Shown: positions 50,700 through 63,770 of the stretch, piece by piece
Layout: each line of letters begins with the position of its first letter
How positions within the stretch are numbered: the stretch's first letter is position 1
Origin: Arctopsyche grandis
Taxonomy: Eukaryota; Arthropoda; Insecta; Trichoptera; Hydropsychidae
DNA: 64,000 nt
Direction of reading: 5' to 3'
Assembly (NCBI RefSeq): GCF_051622035.1
Contig: NC_135365.1
Coordinates: forward strand, 15,418,001 to 15,482,000
Program-made: the position numbers and the translations under genes
The notes under the pieces: generated by a model
What the model saw: only the letters and a program-made list of their open reading frames with translations
Database searches by the model: none
Told to the model about the DNA's origin: nothing

Positions 50700-50727
50700 T
50701 TCATTTTTATATATATACATATGTAGA
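50367..50727 (+). repeat. Repeat family C copy 3, with expanded hexamers and (CA)n
   Basis: Same start (TAGCTGAACCCCGGCATGCG) and end as the 28743 copy. The CCCGTT/CTCGTT array at 50416-50475 is longer, and a pure (CA)n tract lies at 50657-50694. Confidence 0.82.
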
Positions 50728-53641
50728 TGTAGTGCATGCTATTTTTTTAATAAATTCTTAGATTCATTTTAATTTTTAAATACAATGAAACATATTTTTT
50801 AATGATCGATCGTTCGAATTTTCCACTATTATCCTTCTTTAATAATCATACGAGTTTTCGAGTTTAATAAAAATCATAATCATAATATCGGAACTAATTT
50901 AATATCATAAATACAAATTTTTGTATGTTTTATGTGCAAATAGAAGTATTTACTAATCGGCTAATGAAAAAAATGAGGGGGGATGGGGCGTTGAAAATAT
51001 TTTTGAACACGGGCAGCCGAACCCCTAGGGGCGGGCCTGATCATGTATGGAAGAAAGGGCGCATAAAGTCTTACACTTGGAGTTTATCAATCTACAAAAA
51101 TTTTTTGGGCAAGCTCTTATCTGTGAAACACATTCACCAACATACTTAGAATGGGCTGATGCCCATTCTTAGTATGTTATTCTATCAGAGTCTTTCTATC
51201 TACATATGTTGTCTATCAGAGATTTCACTTAGAGGGCTACAATTTCAATCGTATTAGTATCGTATACATTTAAAGCCAGCAAAATACGCCCCCGAGAGAT
51301 AAAAGCAGTGTACCTCCTCTAGATAAATTCTTTGGTCGTGTTCTTTCTGGAGTTGAAGTGGTCGTGAGAGATCTGAAATGACTGCTGCACACCGATGGTT
51401 GATCTATGGACGGCCTTTGGTGAAAGTCGTTAAAAGCAGTCGGCTCAAAACTGCTTGTTTCTATTGTGTGCATTTGCGTCGTTCTTCCATTATGTCCTAT
51501 TTTTTTCACAATCATAAAGTGCGGAATATTTTATTTCGTATTTTAATGATGCATCAATGAAATTCAATACATATCAATTTAAAAAGTGATTATTAGTAAA
51601 TACAGATAAAAATATTTGACATTTTGACTGATATGTGCATTCAAATTAATTGTTTTATACATATATCTGAATACAATTTCATCACTCTATGTCATTGTGG
51701 TGTAAATTTTAATTCACAATTTAATGGAAGATTATTATTAATGTATTTCATATTTAAAATATACAATTAGTATTGGTATTAATCGAAACGAAAACATAAA
51801 CAAATCGCTCATATGGCATTGATTGACTGTGTGTATATTTTTTAATGTAAATAAAATTCACAGTCGTTGCTGTAGAACAGATCATATTATGAATATTCAA
51901 TTTTTTCCAAATGAGTAATGAAATATTGACCTGTTTTCAATGAACTGTAAAACGTGGCAGTGTAAAATGGTTTTTCAGCTAATTCGTCAGCTTTTTGCGC
52001 TGATCAAAAGAATAATTCAAGGCTGTTCGAACACACGAGACATTTTCTCATTAGAATGATTGATTTTTGACACTTTTTAAAGTATTGAAAAACTCACTCA
52101 TGTGCGAGTGCACTCAAATTGAACTCGTCGACATGAAAAACACATTTCCAATAGTCGATCATGATGTACATAAATGTTAATTTCTATCTCATTCATTCAT
52201 ACAGCATGTAATTTTCGCAAGTATATGTTACTACAAAATCTTTGTCCTCCGGATGCAAGTATCATCAATTAAGAAATCAACGTGTTAATTAACCGGCATT
52301 GTTGATTTTGACGTACATACATACATACATATAAAAGTGCATATGTAACCGCTGGTTACATATGCGTTTATCAATTGCCGTGTAAGTTGTCATTGAATTG
52401 ATTAATTTATATGACAACCCACATTTATTATATTCATACCAACAGTCACGAACATTCTAAGCTTATAGTGAAGATTATTTTTCCATACAAGCCATTGAAA
52501 AACCAAGTAAAGAATCAAAATATATCAAAGTGTACATAAAAAGCGTTTTATATGTTATAATCGGCTCCGTATATGTAGATTACAATTCGAATATGCTGAA
52601 ACGATAAGTGACTAAAACATATTCACCGTTGGAAATGATTTTATTGCCATTTGCACATAAACTTTGATTACCATTATTGATAAGGTCCCGCATACTCTGT
52701 TGATTTGATATGTTTGAATATAATAATGTTTTTCTTTTTAAATAATAAAACTTATATTAATTGGGTAATCGTTTTGGATAAAGTATAATATTCTATTGCA
52801 TTGAAGTGAAAGAAAATTTGATGGTTATTTTATATATAAAGTCTGAAAACCAACAAATTACTGCAAAATATAATCTACCTACACATTTTACAACAAATTA
52901 CCTACATATTTATATTTTCAATAGTATTTCTATGAATTTTTACACTTTAAAATATGTAGATAATATAATTTAAATGTTGAATGTCTTAAAAAAAAATGAA
53001 AGACTGAAAATACCTGATAGTCTGAAATTATTTCAAAAAACGGCTGACTTGTTCACTGATACGGGACGACTGTTTTACTGCGTTCGATTCTTACTTATCG
53101 ATTTCGCACATTATTGTTGTAAACCATCGGTCTTGGAGCTGCGTATGCGCATCTACATTTAAAAAAAATCATCAACGCAATAAAATATGCACATCATTAT
53201 GTGATACCTACCTAAAGTTTATCAAAAATTAACTTAAAATAAGTTTTACATAAATAAAAAAAATATTTTTCATGTTTTCAATTAGACAGTATAATATAAA
53301 TCCTTCTTCATAATATTTGATAGAATAAAAGATATGTATATGAATGTTTTATGTGCTAAAATTCATGATAACAAAATGTGTGCAATGTCTGTCTTTAATT
53401 ATGCACACGTTCCACGTTCATATGTACATAAAATCGATTCTTATGTAAAAGGCATAATTATTTATTTTGCTCTCATTTTAAGCGAAATCTTCACTTTATT
53501 TATTTACATATTTATAAAAAAAATATATTTATGTTTTAAAATGTAATTATGTACTTAAAATACAACATTATTACATTTCAATTTTGTATAATATATGTAC
53601 TTCACAAATATTTTAGATATACATAAATAAGTTACTTATTA
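50728..53641. other. Gene-poor intergenic DNA
   Basis: AT-rich throughout, with a hairpin at 51138-51177 (arms of 18 bases, one mismatch, ending in GAATGGGC). A short less AT-rich tract at 51270-51515 has an 81-codon minus ORF of no known family. TACATATG microsatellites are scattered. Confidence 0.45.
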
Positions 53642-53860
53642 AGGTCTGTTCATACCTATCCAGCACGACCCGTATCCTGCAGGTGTCATGCAAGTGCGGA
53701 TAGTATTCTTTGGTACATTATATGGACGTATTCATACTCCATTCGCGCATGCGCATTTACGCATTCATGCGCGTCCATATAGAATGTACCAAAGAATACT
53801 GTCCGCACTTGCATGACACCTGCAGGATACGGGTCGTGCTGGATAGGTATGAACAGACCT
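53642..53860. mobile_element. 219-bp palindromic MITE copy 2, PIF/Harbinger-like
   Basis: The same length and ends as the element at 31159. Flanked by TTA on both sides (53639-53641 and 53861-53863). Its two arms are more nearly perfect complements than in copy 1, which suggests a younger or less diverged copy. No coding capacity. Confidence 0.92.
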
Positions 53861-53984
53861 TTATACGGCATGGAGGTATTGTCTAGTATTTTTATTTACC
53901 TACATATACATATGTAGTGTGCACTATTATATTAAACATCTAGTTTTAAAGAAGATATGTAGATTTATTAAATACTAGCGATAG

Positions 53985-54157
53985 ACCTGATGAAAATTTC
54001 ACCCGGGTGTATTATGTATAAGTAAAAACTACCTATCTACCTACATATAAACAATATAAAACAGCAATAGAAAAATTAATTTATTAATTAAATCAATTTT
54101 CAATAGATGGCGCTAAATGCTCGTGTATTTTTCAAGAGGAAATATTGATAGCAAACA

Positions 54158-54252
<95 letters not shown>

Positions 54253-54360
54253 CAGGTTTTTTTATTCTACCACCCAAACCTTATATAGTTACAGACATAC
54301 ATATGTATGTACATACAAAGTCTCTTTCGAAATTATATTATATATTGGATATGTATGCTT
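53985..54360 (+). repeat. Family A piece, (TA)n and family B tail joined
   Basis: At 54025-54160 family A sequence (AATAGATGGCGCTAAATGCT, GCAAACAGTATATA) runs into a pure (TA)n tract at about 54157-54250. The family B end (CAAAGTCTCTTTCGAAATTA) follows. The composite suggests that A and B may be parts of one longer repeat in some copies. Confidence 0.65.
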
Positions 54361-55899
54361 TGACACATTTCTCTCTTATTTTAATTGAATTTATATCTCC
54401 AGTCAAAAACAAAGTGCCTTCTGTGTTTACATAAAGCTTATCGCACGATAGCTTGGGTTTTATAGTCTGATTATATATGTATGTATATATGATACATATG
54501 TATTTGATTGAGTATGAAGATTTCTGTGGAAAAAAAAGACAGTTAAAAAAAATTAGAAATCTAGATTAAACCTTACTATTTCTAATTAAAGTGTGTAAAC
54601 GAGTCTACATTTATGTATGTATATGTTTGATATTATTTTTTGTTCAAGTCGACGAATACAACAATGGGTTGACGTGTTTTCTTGTGAATGCGAGTCATAC
54701 AAATCGACGTTCGACAACACATATTTTGAAATATTTGAACAGATGCTGGAAATCGTTTTGCATTTCAAATGTGCTTTAATTAGATGACGGTTATGACTCG
54801 TTTTAAACAAAAATGTCACAGAATATGGACGACGGTAAGCATTGTTTATTTTTTTCTGAATTGAATGAAAGCGGCACAACATATTTCGTAATACAATAGC
54901 TTCAGATAGATATGTGTGTGCTTGGAAAGTACACAATATGAGCATTGGTAAAATTAATTAATTAATGTAAACGTCTATGGAGCAATGGTTGAGGTCTATT
55001 TTTCGACCTTTTGACCTGACCGTCCTCAAAGGTGTCGCATCCACTGTTCTAGTATTGCGGAGGTGCAGCGAGGGCAGTTCGTTGTTTGTTGGGCCAAGTT
55101 TTACGATCTTCCTTTGCCCCCAATCCTGGCTAACTGGATAATGGACCAATTTGAGGGGTCATTTGTCGTTTAAGGGACCCATTGATCCATTTATGGCGGT
55201 GATACACAACATCGCTATGCGACTTTTTCGCACCCGTGATCCTCAACTGATTTGTGATGCAATATTTATTCGTGACGAAATGATAAATATGGCTATTTTA
55301 ACATTTAATATTTTATAAAGATTATGCGAAACTGAAAAATGCTTTTTTTATAACCAAAGTTTGATGAAATTTTCGATCGTTTGTCATCAGAAAGTATTGA
55401 AAATTTTCGCCTCTTCGGTAGCCTGGGCTTTCTTTAATCATGGCAGAATTCAGCACACAGGTCATCATCTAATTTTATTTATAAGTGCAATCGCCATGAT
55501 CATTAAATACAATTTTTTTTATTATTTAAATATATATTTATACAATAATCACATACATACATGTGTATTTATATGATTATATGAATGATATGAATTGCAC
55601 TATTCTCCCTATTGTCTGGAACAAAATCTTATTGTTATTATTATTAATCTATAATTAATAATAATCATATTACATAAATGTAAATATAATAAGTATGTAT
55701 ACGTAAAATCAAAAATAGGTAAAAAGGTGCTGAAGCATAAAAATGTACCTACAACTTGAATAAAAAAGAAAAATCTACATACATAGATTGTATGTTTAAA
55801 ATTAATAAAATAAAATTTAAATATTCATACTTATATATGTACATATATATGGATATGATATTGAATAATAATTTTGACATTTATTACATGTAAAATAAG
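54361..55899. other. Intergenic, no gene seen
   Basis: AT-rich with one less AT-rich stretch at 54990-55260 (63-codon minus ORF, no family). This stretch ends next to GTGATACACAACATCGC, which resembles the end of the hAT element at 27037. Confidence 0.4.
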
Positions 55900-56575
55900 G
55901 ATCATACTTGAATTTTCTCGTGAAGAGCACACATGTTTAAGAAAGAGGTCGAAGAAAATAGTGGAAGAAAAATCGAACAAGAGTAAACTGCCACTTCCGG
56001 TTGACGGATGCTCATCAAATTTTATATATAACTTTTTATTAAACTTAAAGTTCTAAAATATGAAATTTCAGTTCTATAAACCAAAAGGTTTATGAGAAAA
56101 ACATAAAAATCCTCGATTCTCTAAAGTAAATTTACTACTAACGGTTGAGGTAAAAATATTAAAAAAATATTGAGGTATAAAATTTATAATTTCTATTACA
56201 TGTAACAATTTTTCAATCTGATTCAGTTAGCGGTTTGGGAGATAATTGAATTCAAAAACATAAAAAAAGAGGACATCTATGTTATAAGGTGAGGTACCAT
56301 TTCCGGTCCACTTAAAAATTTGCAAAAAATTCGACGTCGTATTGATAAGAATTTCAGTAACCGATATAAAGTTTCAGTTTGATAAAACGAGCGGTGTTCA
56401 TAAAAACCCTAAAATACACAGACACACACACGCACACATTTTTTCTAGATCGTGAAAACGTGACCAGTGATCGATTCCGAGTTCGAATCAGTCAAAATCT
56501 CGAGTTCCAATTTCCGCATGAAGTAAAAATTCGCGAGAAAGAAAAAAATCAGATAATTCATATTTTTTTGTAGCC
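55900..56575. repeat. Probable repeat tail, unclassified
   Basis: Paired phrases (CACTTCCGGTTGACGGATGC near 55990 and CATTTCCGGTCCACTTAAAA near 56300) look like two diverged copies of a unit. The stretch ends with a (CA)n-like tract at 56420-56440, followed by TCTAGATCGTGAAAACGTGA and TCGAGTTCCAATTTCCGCAT. Such tails are common in insect repeats. Confidence 0.4.
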
Positions 56576-56989
56576 GAGTACAAATATGGGCATGGTCAAG
56601 TATTGACTTAAGATTATAAATTTTCTTTAACGAAAGATAGAAATATTATTTTTACTAAATTCTTTTGTTTCTTATTCAAATTTAATACTTACTATCAATC
56701 TTGTATGTATGAAAAGTTTGAGCTCATACGACTGTTTTGGCGAGTTAAGAAACTAGCCAATTCATCATACCCCAAAGCTTCTGCATATCCCCTGATACTA
56801 TTCATCCAGATTAAATAATACACAAATGTAATGGCCGAAGGCGCACAATGTTTGTGCATCGTCGATCTGCCCCCACCTCCCCCTCCTCCAACAACAAATT
56901 GATTTGATGATTTTCGCAACCAGGAAACGTCAATGGAGTGAGTGACTTCCTTGCGGCGACAAAAAAAAATCACGTAAACTAAATAATGC

Positions 56990-57252
56990 GGCTTAATTGA
57001 ATTACAAAAGCGGGATACAATTTTCGGCCGTTTTGAACTTCCACTTAAGCGACCCCGAGTTGAGGGACGTCGTTGGAGAGAACCGACTGCTACGCCGTTT
57101 GCCCTCGCGATCACGTTGATGATGATGATTGTAGCTGTGATTGCCAATAAGTGGTACGAATCAAGCGGCCGCCGTTTCCATTAGCTCGGGTGCCGGTTCT
57201 CTGGTTAGTCTCTCGTTCAACATTGTGCCGTCGAGTTTCCACCCCCTGAGAG
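56990..57252 (+). promoter_or_regulatory. GC-rich patch ending in a good splice donor
   Basis: A CpG-rich island in AT-rich DNA, ending CCCCCTGAGAG followed by GTAAGCC, a strong donor sequence at 57253. It could be a non-coding first exon and promoter of a plus-strand gene that continues outside what I can recognise. A 150-codon minus ORF across it is probably chance. Confidence 0.3.
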
Positions 57253-58344
57253 GTAAGCCAATTTACCTAGTTGAAAATTCTAATAAAATTTCAATAAATG
57301 AAACACCATTATGCACGTGAATAAATTAAATTTATTTAAAATAAATAATTATTTACAATTATCGGGGAATTTTACATATTATATGGTTGGCGGCAATGGG
57401 TACAACTACCCCCCCCTTCATTTTGTGATGCAATTCTTTTAATTTTAACTAATAAACACTTATATTTTGTTTAATTTTAAAATAAATAATATAATAATAA
57501 TAGACGCATAAATATGTATGTACATATATACTTTTTGAAGAAAATTGTTTTTTGGCGAAGGGGAATAGTCATTGACCATTTATTTTTTATTTTTAAATAT
57601 AATGGCACACATGCAGAATAAAAATACAACAAAAGAGTAACAGAGCGAAAAAAAAAGATAGGAATATAAATGAAAATATTCAAATTCTTATTAAAATGAG
57701 CACCGCATGGCAGTATAATAAAAACAAAAAAATATATAAAAACATAATTAATATAAATAAAACAATGATCAACTACAGATTTACTTCTTTAGCTTAGCCC
57801 TAAAAGTACTAACAGAGTTAAAGAATAAATCAGAGCAATCATCTGTACAATTTTTGATTGATTAATCAACAGATCAACACCAATTTACGATAAATTAACA
57901 TGTTGCTATCAGTTATTAGAGAATAGGGATAAAAAGTATTTAATAATGCAACAGAATTCTTATTCTTAAAAGCTTTTTAAAAATAAAATCTGGATAAAAG
58001 TGGACTTCGGCTTTATTGTTTGTCTTATAGGAATGTTGGATACAAAATGCTATAGGGAAAACACTTTTTTAAAAATTGAATTATAAAAAAATTATTAGAA
58101 AGGTTTTTCAAAATATCTGGTTCCACTTTCAGTGACCAGGGACGCGACGTTGCACTAGTCACAAATCTTCCCTTGTTAACGAATCATTGTTTTTTGCTCT
58201 ATGACCATTTTTTTATCATAGCAGTTCGAAGGATTCAGGTCTACATTCTGGAGATGGATAATATTGATCTGAAAGGTTCCCGTAAAGAAGCACTAAATAG
58301 CACTGAATATTGGCGCAGTTTCGAGAAGTCCTAATTTCTAAAGC
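57253..58344. other. Intergenic, no gene seen
   Basis: AT-rich, with no ORF worth keeping. Just before the 3' end of the receptor gene the palindromic repeat D begins. Confidence 0.45.
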
Positions 58345-58449
58345 GCTCAAAAATAACTAACGCAATAGAATTCCACAAAGAAGGTTAGCACCCTCGGATA
58401 ACATACAAATACCCCTGGTGGAATTCTATTGCGTTAGTTCTCCTTGAGC
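58345..58449. repeat. Palindromic repeat D, clean copy
   Basis: Arms 58355-58376 and 58418-58439 are perfect 22-base inverse complements (AACTAACGCAATAGAATTCC..) around a 41-base spacer with GCACCCTCGGATAACATACA. Outer GCTCAA/TTGAGC extends the symmetry. The diverged copy is at 9089-9210. Confidence 0.85.
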
Positions 58450-58662
58450 ATCTTTGAAAGTTTGGATGTCTCGAGAGTGCATTTTTCCGGTCACCGATCT
58501 GAAATACGCCCTAAATATCTATAATTCATTTATTTGCTCTTATTATTTATTTATTGGATATGAAAAAATGGTCACGAATCTGTCATTGTTCGTGTAGTTC
58601 CAAATTTTTCTTGAAGTCATTCTTGTAAGAAATAACAAAAAGTGTCTATGTTGCTATGTCTG

Positions 58663-61600
58663 TTATATGGAATCTTTTGATATTGACTTTTCGCGCACCA
58701 ACGAAACCCAAAGAACACGCGTCGCCGGGTCACAAACTACGAAATAAATAAATAAAATGAATCCTTGCAACGTGGCCGTGAGGCAAAATAAGTAGGAGAA
58801 TATAATTCGACCACTGGTTAGCGCAAATAAGCCGAATATCCACGACAGACCCAGAAGGAAGAACAGCAATATTGAGAGTCGAAGTTGAGACATGACAGTT
58901 TCTGGATCGGTAGTGCGACGCATCCCTTCAGGACTTTTAGTTATTGAGCGCATTACCAATATAAATACGGTCAAGTTTGTAGCCACTATACATCCTATGG
59001 GAAGAAGTACACTCAAGTACAGACCTAATCCTTGAGGGTAGCAAAGGGCGGAGGGGTCTAGCCCACATCCTGAAATTGCACAAGGAGGCAGATAGGCAGT
59101 GTAGTCAACTATCAACAATATGGCAACGGGAACTACTGGCAGCCCCCAACCAGCTAGAGAAAATTTAATAAGAAATCTAGATGGACGCTGTTTACCCAAA
59201 ACTTTAACGTATCTAGCAAACTGTAGGATGGCTGTTACCAGCATCCACATGAAGGCAGCCAAAACTGAATAGTGGAGCAGAGCACCTAGTATAACACACT
59301 GTATATCTTTCTCCCACCAACCATCTTGGGAGACCATCATGAGAGATTGCAACGCAATGGCAGCGGAGAGTTGAAGCAAGATTTTAGTTCCTGGTTTTTG
59401 ACGCCACGTTTTGAATATAACAGCCGTGGCTGCAATTCCGGATACTCCAACCAACGATAAAGAACAACCTACTAGAGTTATAGCATTCAAAGCTCTGCCG
59501 TGCACCTGAAGTATGATAACTCCATCTGTAGTCTCGTTTTTATAACCCAACACCAATTGAGCGAAATGCGTCAAATGGAAACACGCACAGAAGTCCAACT
59601 CCCCATAATTGGCGACACTATAGCAGCCTTTCTTAGACCACTGTCCTAAAGAGAAAGGGTTCTGCACCATAAAATCCCAATACGAACACACTCTGTCGGA
59701 TGAAGCGTTAACATCGAATCGTTTATAAATTAAAGACAAAGGCATCGGTAAGTCAGATTCGAAGCCCGGGAGAGTCACACTTATGATTCTGCTATTGACT
59801 ATATCTTTGACACCTGTCGTTTCTTGGAATACGACGTCATTGTAGAATATATTGATGATTATATTGGGTAAGGTGACGTTAGCAACTGTAGCATTATCTG
59901 ATCTATTCATCGCTCTGATGGAATTCAACAAATCTTCCGTTACCCAAGTGGCTATTTCTAACCGTTCGATTTTGAGCACATCGTTTACCGTCATGTTGGC
60001 CGTGAGAGGAATGATGTTCATGTCTGTAAAAAGTGTTGAATTCACCCCTTCCTTACGCGTCAGTGCTAATCCTGTAATATTGCTAACGACCGGATTAGAT
60101 ATTTGCAATACGAATAAAGGAGTTACAGCTAAATCTATACCATTTTCTAATAGTAATAGTGAGTCGCTTTCGTTTAGGGCTATTTTCGACACAATCATGT
60201 CAATACTTTCAAGCAATACGTTCGAAGAGTTCATAGTTTGCGCCAAGTTGAGGTAGGACTCGTCAATGTTCATGATGCTGTCGATCGCTGTAGCAATGTT
60301 AGTCGAATCGCCTAGTTCTATAAGAGAAGAATTCTGGTCGGACATTTCGACAATCATCTTGAGGGACAAGGAAAGGAAGTAAATATCAGCTGGAATGAAT
60401 AGCTCGGTATCATTTAGAAGTATATTCATATCGTGCGTCAAAAACAATGAAGCTGTTTCCAAATCGGTTCTGCCTTTAGCTAGGCTGTACAGATATGTTG
60501 TAGTAGTCGATGGTTTGTAATTTCTACTGCATTCTCCCATGACGTGGTTCCACCTTCCACCGGATACAAAGGATCCTCCACACTTCCTGGTGACTGGTAA
60601 ACCGTTGCTCTGCATGCAGAATTCACGAGGGGCTGTATTCTCCCCGATCGGTGTTATCTCCCAGTGAAGTCCTAAGTATTCTCCAGCAGGCAGACAATAT
60701 ATTGTACTCGATAATGATAAAAAGTTATATTTGTATTTGGGTAATTGACTTTCACACACGTTTAGAATATAAGAATGCGCTCTTACTACATTGCAATGCA
60801 ATGTGCCTTCACATCTCTCGAATTCCTTCAACTGTACAGTCAAATGATATATAATCGTAGCAGTACCGTTTAGGTCTATATATTTAATTTCCATCATTCT
60901 TACGCTTTTGACGTTCAAAATGCGTTTAATTTTTGTTGTTTCTTCATCCAAATCTGGGTCGCAAGCTGATGGGTGAATGCAAAAGTTGAACACCTCCAAT
61001 TTCAAAACGAACAGGTGCTCGTCTGAATTTTTCGATGGTACTAGCAGGCGGGAAGTTGATATTCGCTTGAACTCTGTGGAAGTGTGTCCTTCGCACCAAT
61101 ATTCACCAGCTTCATCGCTATCGATTTCAACTTCATACACTACTTTATCGACTTCATTCACAGACACATCGCCGATTAGATCTGTAACAAGTTGCCTCAT
61201 CGGAAATCTCACCCGTCTATAAACATCTTCTTCAATGTCTACAACAGAAACGAAACCCTCGGCATTAGTAAAACATTGCATACCAGGTTCTTCAAGGCTT
61301 TCTTTCCATATTCTTTTCGGGTTGTATACTGTTAAAAGTATTTTGAAAGAGTCTGGAACAAATTGCAGCGACAATTCAATATCAGCCTTCGGCACTTGCG
61401 TCTGACATGCCATACAAGATAAAGTTTCATTTTGATGTAACAGCAACCACTGATATTTTTCATTAATTACACCTCTCACATAATCGTTAGTCGTGAAATT
61501 TGTCTGTGGATCCCAATTCACAAAAGATAAATTACTATATAAAGAAGAGGACATAGAATTTGGATACCAAAAAAACTTATTGTTTATTTTTGCCAATGCG

Positions 61601-62632
61601 GTCCAACATAATTTCTCTAAATCGTAATCGTGATACTTAGAAATTTCTCGAAATAAATGATTTTGTATATATTTTGGAATCTGTAGCGGTTGATCGCATT
61701 GACCTGTAACGAAATCGTTCCAAGTTTTGGGTTTTTCACTTATTTCCATACCGTAACAGCGATTGTCATCCATGGAATATCTCGTAGTTGCATATCCTTT
61801 AGGACAGTGGAGAGGCAATAGATGTGCGCCTTTAAAAATACATATAGATGGATATTGAAAAGAGCAGTTTTCAGTTTTGTAAGTGTACGTAATTAGATCG
61901 AATAGCAAACAACTTTGTAGTAAAGGCAGTCTTGAGTTTTCTAAATTATCTATATCGACTTTCTTTCCCCAATTTTTGCCCAGCGTCGTCCAAACAATGG
62001 GTCCGTAAGGAACCATTCTCCTAGCTGGTAACCAGACACGTCTTTTGTCAGTAAAATCCGAGTTATTTATAAGCATATCAAATTCACGTTGGTCGAGATC
62101 GAGGATTGTTTTTGAAAACCCGTATTTTAGACAAGGATAGTGCCAGTTTTGCGCTTCAATCAATCGATAACAGAACATAATTTGACCTGTACTATTGACG
62201 ACTCTGTTGAAATCAGGTGGACATGGTGATGCTGTTGGACGGGTTTGGATATGAGAACAGTCTGGGACTTCGTCGTGTTTAGGATTCCAACTACAAGAGT
62301 CGCAAGATCTAGTTATCAATTCTTGATCTTTGTTCAAGCAGAGTGGATCCGATGCCACCTTTCTTTCAGAGCCTGGTACATTGGACCATGTGACAGGGCT
62401 TCCATCGTTGTTAGTTGACTCTTCGTTACAGCATGGAAAATTAATATTCTTTTCAATAAAAAAAAATAAAATAAAAGTTATGATTAAATCTTGATATTTT
62501 CTATATTGTTATACTATATACTAGGAAATAAGGAAATACGCATAAAATAGTAAATACCTTTCTATTACCAGCAACAAATCCAAAGCTATTTGTTAGCGCA
62601 AATAAAGCGTATAGCCAAATTAGTATGTACAT
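58663..62632 (-). CDS. Adhesion G-protein-coupled receptor with lectin-like, Ig-like and HormR-like ectodomain
   Basis: Two coding exons, 62632-62558 (signal peptide MYILIWLYALFALTNSFGFV) and 62448-58663, give 1286 aa. The second exon is 3786 nt long and uninterrupted. Order along the protein: signal peptide; two Cys-rich segments resembling degenerate C-type lectin domains (roughly 95-200 and 235-370); an Ig-like segment ending DEAGEYWCEGHT (near 500); a hormone-receptor-like motif (LPAGEYLGLHWEITP.. with RKCGG and GRWNHVMGEC, about 615-660); a Ser/Asn-rich GAIN region; a GPS motif with CACFHLTHFAQL, where cleavage between L and T near 984/985 is expected; and seven helices from about 1011. 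A short tail ends SISKDSI. All GPS residues look intact, so self-cleavage and a tethered agonist THFAQL are likely. The ligand is unknown. A GTG lies at 62358; the true start is the upstream signal-peptide exon. Confidence 0.93.
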
Positions 62633-63770
62633 ATTATATCTGAAAATAAGATTACAAATGTCAACAAGTGCAGTATTTGTATATGAATTAGTTATACAGT
62701 TAGAAGGCGAACATTTTTGTTTATTTCAGTTGCACTCAAAATATTTTAAAAATATTATATGAAATTCTGAACAATCTTAAAACGGCTTTCTTTATGTAAA
62801 TTTAGTAATCAGTTAGTGATAAAGTTTTGTTAATATTTTTTTTGTTCAAATTTAATTTTTAAAAAGCTTAAAAATATGAAGCTATCTAAATTGCAAAACA
62901 CAAAATTATAATAAATTTGGTGATCCCGTCTGTATATAACTACTTAATTGATAAATTACATATATTGCAAGATAAATAGCTAAAAACCTGTTGGAGTTTA
63001 TATACCTATGTATTTTGCTCAAAGCTTCGGTAGGGTGTAATCCATAGTCTGTGACCAACTTGATGCAAATGATCCACTAGTATATCAGCTCACGATCTAT
63101 CTACGCCATCTAGAAGCTAACACTCAATAGAGATAAGAGGTTGAAAAAAAAATTTGTTTGTATTACGCTATTGCGTTACCCAGTACCAGCATATCATTAT
63201 GTTTTTCGACAATTAACGAAAGTAATAAAGTACGAGATATTTTTTAATACATTGTATTGCTTAGAACGTGGGCATAAAATAAAAAAAAAAACGAAATAAC
63301 TGATTGTGAATCAATTGCCTCTTTGATTGAATTGATCTTTCTGACCCGAACACTATGTATGTAGATGCTATGTTGACTTTGATGTTATGAGCTTGTTATT
63401 TTAATTTATTAAAGCAGAGGGCTTTCAGCTCTCCACTTGTGCGATATATTTGCACAGTGTGCCAAAAACAGTAGCTTTTAACAAGGAGTTGAGTGCTTTT
63501 TTGTCTCCGGCGAATCAAGTGCTCTACCGAATCACAGCGCTTTTCATCGTTATTAACTATACCGCACAAGAAGATAAGGATTTTATCGACAGGCGATAAA
63601 AAATAATAATAGTGTATAAAATATGTATATATATGTATATACATATACATATTTTGAGTTCTCGACAAATTCACTCATCGGTATCCGTGACCTATTTCTA
63701 AAAAGCACAATCTTGAAAATAATATTAAGCCATACTTATTTATTTGTTAATTTTTGTATATATCATATAT
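62633..63770. other. Upstream of the receptor gene
   Basis: An apparent acceptor (ATTTTCAG) just before the ATG suggests a 5' UTR intron here. The rest is AT-rich. The ORF at 63396-63674 (-) has no recognisable family. Confidence 0.45.

Noticed and set aside
51138-51177. Hairpin considered as a microRNA precursor
   Set aside because: The stem is only 18 bases with a 4-base loop, too short and too perfect for a typical precursor.
54117-54434. 105-codon plus ORF with Tyr-Ile repeats
   Set aside because: Driven by the (TA)n tract within a repeat.
56695-57147. 150-codon minus-strand ORF with a glycine run
   Set aside because: No family features, a homopolymeric Gly tract, and overlap with the GC-rich patch; more likely chance.
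59852-60256. 134-codon plus-strand ORF
   Set aside because: Antisense shadow of the adhesion GPCR exon, with no independent features.
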